Positions 1 to 6,264 are shown, numbered from the stretch's first letter. The stretch: 8,884 nt of DNA from Planctomycetota bacterium (GCA_027011425.1 JALUZX010000399.1:1-8884); one strand, 5' to 3'. Notes: generated from the sequence alone by a model not told the origin. Program-made: numbers and translations.

Positions 1-342
1 GGGGTTCTCCATGGATTGGTTCACCTGGCGCTCCACGTAGAATTCCAGCCCCCTCACTTTTCCTTCCTCCTCGGGGCGGAGCCTCACGTGCAACTTGAGG
101 CGATAGCCCTTTCCGAAAGGGGCGAGCCTCTCCTTCCACAAGGAAACCATCTCTCCTTTCCTGGGATCCGAGGCCCTTTCATCGGTGGAGAAGCCGCAGG
201 CCTCCGCCGCGGCTCCCGCCAGGAACCAGGCGTCCTTCTGGGCCAGGGGGGAAGGAAAGTCCACTTCCTTCCAGGAGGGCGCCGAGGCGCAGCCCCCCAT
301 GAGGAGGAAGAGAAAAAAGAGGACCTGCCGGGAATTTCTCAT
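1..342 (-). CDS. Putative lipoprotein, N-terminal 114 residues (gene runs off the window)
   Basis: The ATG at 342-340 opens a frame that stays open to the window edge. The product begins MRNSRQVLFFLFLLMGGC: a basic n-region, a hydrophobic core, and a lipobox-like MGGC with Cys18 as the probable lipidated residue, so I infer export and membrane anchoring. The mature part seen so far is soluble and mixed in charge (LWKERLAPFGKGYRLKLHVRLRPEEEGKVRGLEFYVERQ), with a pattern that suggests beta-strands. I recognise no family. The start lies one base after the TGA of der (TGA-A-ATG), which implies translational coupling to der and to the TPR protein before it. The signal peptide is convincing; the function is unknown and the C-terminus is missing. 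Confidence 0.8.
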   Translation of the reverse strand, partial: MRNSRQVLFFLFLLMGGCASAPSWKEVDFPSPLAQKDAWFLAGAAAEACGFSTDERASDPRKGEMVSLWKERLAPFGKGYRLKLHVRLRPEEEGKVRGLEFYVERQVNQSMENP

Positions 343-343
343 T

Positions 344-1738
344 TCAACGCTTCCTTTCCCTTTTCCCGGGTCCTCCGCGGCCCCGGCCCCTCTCCTTCCC
401 CCCCGCCGGGGGAAGCTCCACCTTCTCCCGCTTCCTGAGGAGGATCCTGAGGGGAACCTCCTTGAAGGGAAACTCCCGGCGCAGGCGGTTCTGGAGGAAT
501 CGGAGATAATCCTTGGAGAAGAGAGCCGGATCGTTGACGAAGAGCACGAACGTGGGCGGCCCGATCTCGGGCTGGGTGGCGAAGAAGATCTTCGGCGCCT
601 TGGCCCCCCGCTTGGGGCGGGGACTCACCGTTTCCAATGCCTCCCGGAGAACCCGGTTGAGTTCGCCCGTCCCGACCCGGACCCGGGACTGGGAAAAGAG
701 TTCCCAGCAGAGATCCAGTGTCTCCTCCACGTGGAACCCTTCCTTCACGGAGAAGAAGCTGATCGGCGCGAAGGAGAGTCCCGCCAGCTTGGCGCGGATG
801 TATTCCTCCCAGTCCCCGGGCCTGGTCCTCTCCTTGGCCAGGTCCCACTTGGTCCCGGCGATGACCACCGGCTTGTGGTGGTCCAGGAGGAACTTGGCCA
901 GGCTCTGGTCCACCCGGGAGATGGGCCGGCTCACGTCGAACAGGAGCAGAACCACGTCGGCCCGCAAGGCGGCGGTTTCCGCTCTCTTCATGGAAAAGAA
1001 CTCAACCGCGTCCTGGACGGACCTTTTCTTGCGTAGACCCGCCGTGTCGATGGCCAGGATCCGCCGCCCTCCCCTCTCGAAGAGGACGTCCACGGCGTCC
1101 CGGGTCGTCCCGGGAAGTTCCGAGACGATGACCCGCTCTTCCCCGGCCAGGTAATTGATGAGGGAGGACTTCCCGGTGTTCCTCTTGCCCAGGACGGCGA
1201 TCTTCATCAAGGGCTCCAGGGCGGCCCTCTCTTCCCCTTCCGGGGGGAGTTCCTTCACCACCCTGTCCAGAAGTTCCGGAACACCGAAACCTTCCAGGGC
1301 GGAGACCAGGAAGGGTTCCCCGAAGCCCAGGCGCAGGAAAGCAGGAGCCTCCATCCGGGAGGCCGGGGACTCGGCCTTGTTCGCCACCAGGAAGACGGGC
1401 TTGCGGGACTTCCTGAGAAGCCCGGCTACTTCCAGGTCCACCGGCGTGAGCCCCTCCCGGGCGTCCACGAGGAAGAGAAGCAGATCCGCTTCCAGGAAGG
1501 CCGCCTGGATCTGGCGTTCCACCTCCACCTTCAGGAGGGCCTCGTCGAAAAGCCCGATCCCGCCGGTGTCCATCACCTGGAAGGAACGGTCCCCGTGCTC
1601 CACCAAGGCCGTCACCCTGTCCCGGGTCACTCCTGGGGTGGGCTCTACGATGGAAACCCGCCGGCGGGCCATCCTGTTGAGGAGACTCGATTTCCCCACG
1701 TTGGGCCGCCCCACGAGGGCCACGACAGGGAAAGCCAT
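344..1738 (-). CDS. der: Ribosome-assembly GTPase Der (EngA), two GTPase domains
   Basis: This is a 464-residue protein of the normal length for Der, the tandem GTPase that matures the 50S ribosomal subunit in the cytoplasm. GTPase domain 1 has a P-loop GRPNVGKSS at 10-18, PGVTRD at 35-40 and DTGG at 57-60. Domain 2 has GKRNTGKSS at 184-192, PGTTRD at 209-214 and DTAG at 231-234. Residues from about 350 to 440 match the C-terminal KH-like domain, followed by a Lys/Arg/Gly-rich tail. Both G4 motifs depart from the usual NKxD: NKAE at 120-123 in domain 1 and TKWD at 296-299 in domain 2. The ATG follows the TAG of the TPR gene after four bases, with a GAGAGG Shine-Dalgarno site inside that gene's end. 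The lipoprotein ATG starts one base after the der stop. The family assignment is secure. Confidence 0.96.
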   Translation of the reverse strand: MAFPVVALVGRPNVGKSSLLNRMARRRVSIVEPTPGVTRDRVTALVEHGDRSFQVMDTGGIGLFDEALLKVEVERQIQAAFLEADLLLFLVDAREGLTPVDLEVAGLLRKSRKPVFLVANKAESPASRMEAPAFLRLGFGEPFLVSALEGFGVPELLDRVVKELPPEGEERAALEPLMKIAVLGKRNTGKSSLINYLAGEERVIVSELPGTTRDAVDVLFERGGRRILAIDTAGLRKKRSVQDAVEFFSMKRAETAALRADVVLLLFDVSRPISRVDQSLAKFLLDHHKPVVIAGTKWDLAKERTRPGDWEEYIRAKLAGLSFAPISFFSVKEGFHVEETLDLCWELFSQSRVRVGTGELNRVLREALETVSPRPKRGAKAPKIFFATQPEIGPPTFVLFVNDPALFSKDYLRFLQNRLRREFPFKEVPLRILLRKREKVELPPAGGKERGRGRGGPGKRERKR

Positions 1739-1742
1739 GGGC

Positions 1743-2696
1743 CTACCTCTCTCCTGAAACCAAAGGGCTCTTGCGGAAGGGCCGGGCCCGGGGTTCCAGC
1801 ATCTCCAGCCTGACCCGCGCTTCCTCCAGGGCCGGGTCCAGTTGGGACGCCAGGAAGAGGGCCCTGACGACTTCTTCCTTCCTGCCCAGCTTCTCCAGGA
1901 TCATGGCCCGAAGAAAATGACCCAGGCCTACCCAGGGATCCAGGCGGACGGCCTCTCCCGCAAAGGAGAGAGCCTCCCGGGGCTTCCCGGCCCGGAAGAG
2001 ACTTTCCGCCGTGAGGTAGAAAGCCAAGGGGCTTCTCGGCTCGAGCCGCACCGCTTCCCGGTAGAGCCGGGCGGCCCGGAGGAAACGGCCGGCCCTGTAG
2101 GGCTTTTCCGCTTGCAACTGGAGTTTCCTGGCCTGCCCCGTCTCCAAGGGCGGATATTCGAGGGCCCGCATGTAAGCCTTTTTCAAGGGCGGCGGCTCCG
2201 GAAGGTGAAGAGGTTTCCCCCCCAACAGAAGGGTCCCCAGGTCCATGGGCTTCAAGTCCCCCTCCAGGCGGGAACTCCAGTCTCCCCACTCCGTGTCCAG
2301 GCTGAACCGCGCCCAGCAGCCGGGCCCGGTCTCGGCCTGGATGAAAACCCGGGGAAGGGGGTGGCCGTAATAGACCTGCGGGTGCCCCCCGTGCCGCATG
2401 ATCCGGAAAACCGCCTGGAAACGTCCCTGCCCGTCGGCCTTCACGAACCGGTAGAGGTTTTCCCCGGGAACATGGAAATCCTCCCTCTCTTCGGGGCCGA
2501 AGGGACGGCTTCCCCTTTCCAGATCCGAGCGGGAGCGGGCCAGGTAGAGATCGCAGAAAGCGGCGGGCTTCCCGTCGGGCCGGACGACCTGCCCCTGGAG
2601 GACGCAGTAATCCGTCGAGGAGAAGGAACACCCCCACCCCAGGCCCAAGGCCAGGAAGGGCGCCGCCTCAACCAGGGATCTCCAGACAGTCTCCAA
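1743..2696 (-). CDS. Exported protein with prealbumin-like domain and C-terminal TPR repeats
   Basis: The proposed 317-residue product starts at TTG 2696-2694. The N-terminus (METVWRSLVEAAPFLALGLGWGC) looks like a short signal sequence and Cys23 may be lipidated, though the Glu in the hydrophobic stretch makes this weak. Residues 33-155 begin with LQGQVVRPDGKPAAFCDLYL and contain KADGQGRFQAVF, the pattern of carboxypeptidase-regulatory (prealbumin-like) beta domains. Residues from about 190 to 300 form about three TPR units, for example AARLYREAVRLEPRSPLAFY and ALSFAGEAVRLDPWVGLGHF. I infer an envelope scaffold or binding protein with no visible catalytic motif. It lies four bases upstream of der, probably in one transcript. 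The frame also opens further upstream to TTG 2840, but that start would overlap the response-regulator gene and has no signal sequence after it. The function is unknown. Confidence 0.8.
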   Translation of the reverse strand: METVWRSLVEAAPFLALGLGWGCSFSSTDYCVLQGQVVRPDGKPAAFCDLYLARSRSDLERGSRPFGPEEREDFHVPGENLYRFVKADGQGRFQAVFRIMRHGGHPQVYYGHPLPRVFIQAETGPGCWARFSLDTEWGDWSSRLEGDLKPMDLGTLLLGGKPLHLPEPPPLKKAYMRALEYPPLETGQARKLQLQAEKPYRAGRFLRAARLYREAVRLEPRSPLAFYLTAESLFRAGKPREALSFAGEAVRLDPWVGLGHFLRAMILEKLGRKEEVVRALFLASQLDPALEEARVRLEMLEPRARPFRKSPLVSGER

Positions 2697-2701
2697 GGGA
2701 A

Positions 2702-2706
2702 CCTCC
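2702..2706 (-). promoter_or_regulatory. Shine-Dalgarno site supporting a TTG start
   Basis: The minus strand reads GGAGG five bases before TTG 2696-2694. No in-frame ATG lies between this point and the preceding gene; the ATG in TTTCGATGGGG near 2757 is in another frame. The site therefore favours a TTG start for the TPR protein, giving a signal-like N-terminus directly after it. Confidence 0.55.
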
Positions 2707-2817
2707 GGGAGAAGAATTCCGGGGAGGAAAAAGGGAGACTCTACCCTCCACCCCCCATCGAAACCAGTGGCCCAGGGGGGAGGGGGAGTTCCCTTTCCCC
2801 GGGAAGGCCGGGGTTCT

Positions 2818-3198
2818 TCAGGCCCGCCTTTCTTCCCCAAGGACCCGGGAAACCTTGGCTACCAGCTCCTGGGGTTCGATCGGTTTGTTGATCACCTCCA
2901 GGACGGGAAGCTCCCGGTGGTCCAAAACGGCCCCGGTGGCGCGGGCGATGGCAGAGAGGAGGAAAATGGGGATCCCCTTGTCTTCGAGTTCCCTGGCCAG
3001 GCGGATCCCGGAATCGGATTGCTCCATCATGATGTCCAGGATGATCAAGTCCGGCTTCTCCACCTCCACCACCTCGGCGGCACCGAAGGCCTTATGGAAG
3101 ACCTTGACCTCCCACCCCATGGTCTCGAGGACGGTCTTGCAGAAGATCCCGATGTCGGGATCGTCGTCGAAGACCAGGATCTTCTTTTTTTGGCTCAT
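2818..3198 (-). CDS. Stand-alone response regulator (receiver domain only)
   Basis: The 126 residues make up one CheY-like receiver domain and nothing else. The acidic pocket is DDD at 11-13, the phosphoacceptor is Asp55 (in LIILDIMME), the conserved hydroxyl residue is Ser82 (LLSAIARA) and the conserved lysine is Lys105 in NKPIEP. The product should be a phosphorylation-dependent cytoplasmic switch acting on a partner protein or relaying phosphate. There is no DNA-binding or enzymatic output domain, and no histidine kinase in the window. The start has AGGAG nine bases upstream. The gene lies 46 bases after queE and 121 bases before the TPR gene, so it may be cotranscribed with queE or stand alone. 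All receiver landmarks are present; the pathway cannot be told from this window. Confidence 0.93.
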   Translation of the reverse strand: MSQKKKILVFDDDPDIGIFCKTVLETMGWEVKVFHKAFGAAEVVEVEKPDLIILDIMMEQSDSGIRLARELEDKGIPIFLLSAIARATGAVLDHRELPVLEVINKPIEPQELVAKVSRVLGEERRA

Positions 3199-3244
3199 GA
3201 ACCAGGACTCCTGGAGGGGACCCTAGGCCCCCCCGGAAAGGGTG

Positions 3245-3991
3245 TCAAGGAAGCCCCAGGAGCTTGTGCACCTGGGGAAGGACCCTGAGGGAGGGGGCTC
3301 TCTCGCCCCATTTCCACGCCAAGGCCAGGCAAAGGTCCAGGGCCCCGGGCTCGGGCTCGGCCGAGGCGGGCGCCGTCAAGGGCTGGAGCACCGGCCGGGC
3401 ATCCGGGCAGATCCCCAGAGCCTCTCCCAGGGCCTCTTCCGCTTCGGAAGGAGGGCAGGAGGCACCGACCACGATTTTCACAGCCTTCCCCCCCTCCCAG
3501 GAGGAAAGAACCCGCAGGCAGGCCTTGTGGGCCGGCCGGAAATCCCGCCCCCCGAGAGAGGGCAATTTCCAATCCATGGAAACCTGGTCCAGGAAGGGAA
3601 GGAGACTCTCCAGCGGGCCGGGATGAACCCCGGCGGTCTCCAGGTGGAGAAAGAACCCCTCCCCCCGGAGAAGGGGAAGAAGGGCCCGGAGAAAAGGGCC
3701 CTGTTCCAGGGGTTCCCCACCGGTAAAGGAGATCCACTTGCACGAAGGGCGGGCGGCCTCCTTCGCCAGGCGGACAGCCCGGTCCGCCTCCACGGGATTG
3801 GGTTCGGCTTCACCGCCGGCGACGGGGAAGGAAGGGGGTCTTTCCCAGGCATCCCTGGTGTCGCACCAGGGACACCCGACCGAACACCCTGCCAGCCGCA
3901 GGAAGACCTCGGGCCTTCCCGCCCAGGGTCCCTCTCCCTGGAGGGAACGGAAGAGACCGGCCAGGTAACCCGGCGGAGCGGGGCCAGTCAT
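3245..3991 (-). CDS. queE: 7-carboxy-7-deazaguanine synthase QueE (radical SAM)
   Basis: QueE converts 6-carboxy-5,6,7,8-tetrahydropterin to 7-carboxy-7-deazaguanine, a step towards preQ0, queuosine in tRNA and related 7-deazapurines. The 248-residue protein has FRSLQGEGPWAGRPEVFLR near the N-terminus, the CxxxCxxC cluster motif at Cys36, Cys40 and Cys43 followed by Asp44-Thr45 (CDT, where this family binds Mg2+), and the SAM-binding FTGGEP at 89-94. It also has LETAG at 117-121, SMDWKLPSLG at 138-147 and HKLLGLP at the C-terminus, all family hallmarks. Its ATG follows the aminotransferase TGA after three bases, with GGGGAGG upstream, so the two are probably translationally coupled. No other queuosine-pathway gene (queC, queD, queF, tgt) is in the window. 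Confidence 0.93.
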   Translation of the reverse strand: MTGPAPPGYLAGLFRSLQGEGPWAGRPEVFLRLAGCSVGCPWCDTRDAWERPPSFPVAGGEAEPNPVEADRAVRLAKEAARPSCKWISFTGGEPLEQGPFLRALLPLLRGEGFFLHLETAGVHPGPLESLLPFLDQVSMDWKLPSLGGRDFRPAHKACLRVLSSWEGGKAVKIVVGASCPPSEAEEALGEALGICPDARPVLQPLTAPASAEPEPGALDLCLALAWKWGERAPSLRVLPQVHKLLGLP

Positions 3992-3994
3992 CTC

Positions 3995-5098
3995 TCATCC
4001 TCCCCGGGCGATCTCGTTGAGAATCCTCACCCCTTCCCGGATCTTCTCGTCCGGGGCGGCGAAGCTGATCCGGAAATGGGTATTCCTGGAGGAGAAGGCC
4101 GAGCCGGGAACGACCAGGACTTTCCGGGCCAAGGCCTTTTCCAGGAACTCCCCGGGATCCAATCCCTCCGGGTAGGACGGGAAGGCGTAGAAACTCCCCT
4201 GCGGGGGGACAAGCCTGAAAACCGGGTCCAGGCCCTCGACCAGGATCCGCCTCTTCTCCACGTAGGCCTTCACGTAGCCCGACATATCCAGCCCCCAGGT
4301 GTCCAGGATCGCCCTCTGGAAGGGGGTGGGCGCGCAGACGAAGGTGAACTGCTGCAGGGTCCTCATGGGCTCGATGATCTCCGCCGGTCCGAGAGCAAAT
4401 CCCTGCCGCCACCCGGGAATCCCGAAAGTCTTGGAGAAACCGCCCAGGACCAGGGACTTTCCGGCAAACCGTCCCGGTGAGACAAAGGGTCCTTCGTAGA
4501 CGAACTGCTCGTAGATCTCGTCGGAGACCAGAACGGCCCCGGCCTTGTCGGCCATCTCACCGATCTTTCTAAGTTCCTCTTCTGCGAAAACCCCGCCCGT
4601 CGGGTTGGAGGGGCTGTTCACCAGGATGATCTTGGTCCTCTTGGAGAGAAGGGACTCGATCTCCCCTAGGGACGGCCGGAAATCGGGGTAGAGGGAGTAG
4701 TATTTCGGTTCGGCCCCGCACATGAGAGCCAAGTGGCGATACATCATGAAATAAGGGTCGGGCAGGAGGATCTCGTCCCCGGCCTCCAGGAGGCAGAGGA
4801 ACGAGAGGAGGACCCCCCCGGAGACCCCGCAGGTCAACATGGACGCCTCGGGCCGCACCCCCTGGATCTCTTCGTACCGGTCCAGGATCTTCTCGTTCAG
4901 CTCGGGAAAACCCTGGGTGACGGAATAGCGGTTCCACCCTCCCCGGATGGCCCGGACCGCCGCCTCCTGAAGTTCCACCGGGGGGTCGTAGTCCGCCTGC
5001 CCGATGGAGAGGTTGACGGGGTCCTCCATGGTGGCAACCAATTCGAAGACCTTCCGGATCCCGCTGGCTTCAATGTGTTTCACCCGGCCGGCAATCAT
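3995..5098 (-). CDS. PLP-dependent class I/II aminotransferase
   Basis: The 367-residue fold-type I aminotransferase begins MIAGRVKHIEASGIRKVFELV. It has INLSIGQ-like VNLSIGQADYDPP, NSPSNPTGG (Asn165), SDEIYEQF (Asp193, the PLP pyridine-nitrogen ligand), GGFSKTFGIPGWRQG with Lys223 as the Schiff-base lysine and Arg231, and Arg343 in FRISFA as the substrate alpha-carboxylate ligand. It is closest to the aspartate/aromatic aminotransferase subgroup; the substrate cannot be fixed from sequence alone. I chose ATG 5098-5096, with GGGAGGG four bases upstream of it. The longer frame to TTG 5137 would begin inside the terminator hairpin and is rejected. It is coupled to queE three bases downstream, although no metabolic link between them is known to me. 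Confidence 0.93.
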   Translation of the reverse strand: MIAGRVKHIEASGIRKVFELVATMEDPVNLSIGQADYDPPVELQEAAVRAIRGGWNRYSVTQGFPELNEKILDRYEEIQGVRPEASMLTCGVSGGVLLSFLCLLEAGDEILLPDPYFMMYRHLALMCGAEPKYYSLYPDFRPSLGEIESLLSKRTKIILVNSPSNPTGGVFAEEELRKIGEMADKAGAVLVSDEIYEQFVYEGPFVSPGRFAGKSLVLGGFSKTFGIPGWRQGFALGPAEIIEPMRTLQQFTFVCAPTPFQRAILDTWGLDMSGYVKAYVEKRRILVEGLDPVFRLVPPQGSFYAFPSYPEGLDPGEFLEKALARKVLVVPGSAFSSRNTHFRISFAAPDEKIREGVRILNEIARGG

Positions 5099-5116
5099 GG
5101 TCCCTCCCAAGTTCCG

Positions 5117-5149
5117 AAAAAAAGGGCGGTTTCCCAAGGGAAACCGCCC
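5117..5149 (-). terminator. Strong intrinsic (rho-independent) terminator
   Basis: On the minus strand, 5149-5124 reads as a perfect 12-base-pair inverted repeat (arms GGGCGGTTTCCC and GGGAAACCGCCC with two central bases), likely closing on a CUUG tetraloop. It is followed directly by seven T residues at 5123-5117. The opposite strand has no T run, so it acts only on minus-strand transcription. It lies 24 bases after the stop of the small basic protein and should end that transcript. It also lies only 18 bases before the aminotransferase ATG. Confidence 0.93.
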
Positions 5150-5173
5150 CCAATCCTTGGAGGAGAACGCCGC

Positions 5174-5410
5174 CTACTCCTCGGTTTTTTCCTCTTTTTC
5201 TTTGTCCCCCGCAGCCTTCTTGGCCTCTTCCTTGAGCTGCTTCTTGCTCTTGGTCTTGAACCGGGTCCGCACTTTGGGGAGACCCGTGATGGGATCTCCC
5301 TCCCTCCAGCGGTCCTCCTTGAGGAGGGCCTGGAGTCGCTCGAGCCGGGTCCAGACGTTCCGGGCCCGGATCAACCTGCCGCTGCTCTTCAAACTTCTAT
5401 GGATGGACAT
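5174..5410 (-). CDS. PVC-superphylum small basic protein
   Basis: The 78-residue protein starts MSIHRSLKSSGRLIRARNVWTRLERLQALLKE and continues DRWREGDPITGLPKVRTRFKTK. From memory this matches the family of about 75-residue small basic proteins conserved in Planctomycetes, Verrucomicrobia, Lentisphaerae and Chlamydiae and used as a signature of that superphylum. The family has been proposed to be ribosome- or RNA-associated, but its role is not established. Conserved features visible here are the HRSL start, the RNVxTRxERL block at 17-26, WxEGD at 35-39 and GLPKVR at 43-48. The tail from about residue 53 is rich in Lys and Glu and probably disordered. A weak AAAGAG lies just before the ATG. 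A strong terminator follows it, as expected for a separately controlled, well-expressed gene. Confidence 0.88.
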   Translation of the reverse strand: MSIHRSLKSSGRLIRARNVWTRLERLQALLKEDRWREGDPITGLPKVRTRFKTKSKKQLKEEAKKAAGDKEKEEKTEE

Positions 5411-5432
5411 CTCTTTTCATTCCCTGTTGCTG

Positions 5433-5458
5433 TTCCGGGCCGGCCGGCGCGCCCGGAA
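5433..5458. repeat. GC-rich inverted repeat between two genes
   Basis: Eight-base arms TTCCGGGC (5433-5440) and GCCCGGAA (5451-5458) flank ten bases of GC-rich sequence. The repeat fills much of the 56-base gap between the membrane protein and the small basic protein. No T run follows on the minus strand, so it is not a typical intrinsic terminator. It could be an RNA hairpin in the leader of the small basic protein, a processing site, or chance in GC-rich DNA. Confidence 0.4.
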
Positions 5459-5466
5459 AGGCCGGA

Positions 5467-6159
5467 TCACCCGTCGACCCGAAGGGTCACGAAAAACATC
5501 TTCTGGTCGGCGAACCGAAAGGTCTTCTCGGCGAAAGGAGGAGCCTTCAGGGCCATCACCCTCCTGGTAAGGGCCTGGGTCGATTCCCGCCCCAGTGGAA
5601 CCACGACCATCCAGCTCTTCCCCCTCTTCGAGGCATACGAGGCGTAGAGGGTGTCGGCCAGGCCCTGGGAGCGGAGCCATTTTACCATCTGGACAGCGTG
5701 GGCCTTGCCCTTTGGCGTATAGGCATAGCTGATCACGCAAAGCCCGCGGCGGGTCTTCGGCGCCCGGGCTTTCTTCCCGGCGGTCCCGGCCTTGGCCCGG
5801 GAAGGCCCCAGTCCTTTCCGGCTCGGCGCCGCCGTCGGTGAAGAGCCGGAAGCCATCTCCATGGACGCCAAGGCCGGAGCCTTGCCCGGTTTGCTCCCGG
5901 CAAGAGCCTGGAATCGGCCCAACCCATACATCCCGGCCAGCAAAACGGCCAGGAGCACCACCAGGCCCAACAGGGCGTTCAGGGAAAGACTCACCTGAAT
6001 CTTCTTCTCCCCGATTCCCCCCGCCCGGGAAGAAGACCCCGAGGCCTTGCGGGAACGACTCCCCGGCCTGGAAGCCTTGGGTTTTCCGAAGACGGGCCCG
6101 GACGTGCCCATGCTTCGTTGCAGAACATCGATGAGACTCTTCGCTTTTTTCCTTGCCAT
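5467..6159 (-). CDS. Single-pass membrane protein, possible SPOR-like C-terminal domain
   Basis: The 230-residue product starts at ATG 6159-6157, with GGAGG six bases upstream. Residues 1-55 are basic, Ser/Gly-rich and probably cytoplasmic (MARKKAKSLIDVLQRSM...). Residues 56-80 (VSLSLNALLGLVVLLAVLLAGMYGL) form one transmembrane helix, giving a likely N-in, C-out topology. Residues 85-136 are a low-complexity Ala/Ser/Lys/Pro linker. Residues 138-230 form a compact domain (GLCVISYAYTPKGKAHAVQMVKWLRSQG, then KRGKSWMVVVPLGRE) whose spacing recalls SPOR peptidoglycan-binding domains, but the match is by eye and weak. The layout suggests an envelope or cell-wall-associated protein. The frame extends upstream to TTG 6309, but that segment has no Shine-Dalgarno site and reads as noncoding. 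Confidence 0.82.
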   Translation of the reverse strand: MARKKAKSLIDVLQRSMGTSGPVFGKPKASRPGSRSRKASGSSSRAGGIGEKKIQVSLSLNALLGLVVLLAVLLAGMYGLGRFQALAGSKPGKAPALASMEMASGSSPTAAPSRKGLGPSRAKAGTAGKKARAPKTRRGLCVISYAYTPKGKAHAVQMVKWLRSQGLADTLYASYASKRGKSWMVVVPLGRESTQALTRRVMALKAPPFAEKTFRFADQKMFFVTLRVDG

Positions 6160-6185
6160 GGGTCCCCTCCCAGGCCCAGCCCATG

Positions 6186-6202
6186 GAGACCGATCCGGTC
6201 TC
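6186..6202. promoter_or_regulatory. Perfect 7+7 dyad upstream of the membrane-protein gene
   Basis: GAGACCG-ATC-CGGTCTC is a perfect inverted repeat with a three-base spacer, lying 27-43 bases before the ATG at 6159. It could be an operator for a dimeric repressor or a small hairpin in the mRNA leader. It does not end in a T run. The function is inferred only from symmetry and position. Confidence 0.4.
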
Positions 6203-6235
6203 GCCTTCCGCTCCGTTTCGCCGCCGAATTCGACG

Positions 6236-6264
6236 ATCTCGAAAGCCAACCAAGAATTTGTAAA
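6236..6264 (-). promoter_or_regulatory. Possible promoter in an AT-richer patch
   Basis: The 180-base gap between the large TPR gene and the membrane-protein gene is GC-rich except for about 6241-6270. There the minus strand reads TTTACA (6264-6259), one base from the TTGACA consensus. A hexamer 17 bases on, CGAGAT, fits the -10 consensus poorly. The patch is the only plausible sigma-70-like region in the gap. The rest of 6160-6339 shows only the dyad at 6186-6202, a CGAATTCG palindrome at 6225-6232 and the ribosome binding site. Confidence 0.2.

Noticed and set aside
2797..2813. Hairpin CCCCGG-GAAGG-CCGGGG just after the response regulator
   Set aside because: It is a six-base-pair GC stem with no T run after it on the minus strand; in DNA this GC-rich, such stems are common by chance. 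It could still be a weak factor-dependent pause.
2697..2840. Start of the TPR protein at TTG 2840
   Set aside because: It would overlap the response-regulator coding end by 23 bases and add a Pro/Gly-rich segment with no signal sequence; TTG 2696 has GGAGG at proper spacing.
3202..3214. CCAGG-ACT-CCTGG dyad covering the ribosome binding site of the response regulator
   Set aside because: It is only five base pairs with a three-base loop, too weak to claim translational control without conservation.
3242..4480. Long plus-strand open frame of 412 codons over queE and the aminotransferase
   Set aside because: Opposite-strand shadow in GC-rich DNA: Gly/Pro/Arg-rich, no recognisable motif, and it overlaps two secure minus-strand genes. 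The same holds for 1842-2891, 4733-5647 and 6661-7836 on the plus strand.
5099..5137. N-terminal extension of the aminotransferase to TTG 5137
   Set aside because: The extension lies within the terminator hairpin and T run and has no Shine-Dalgarno site; ATG 5098 has a good one.
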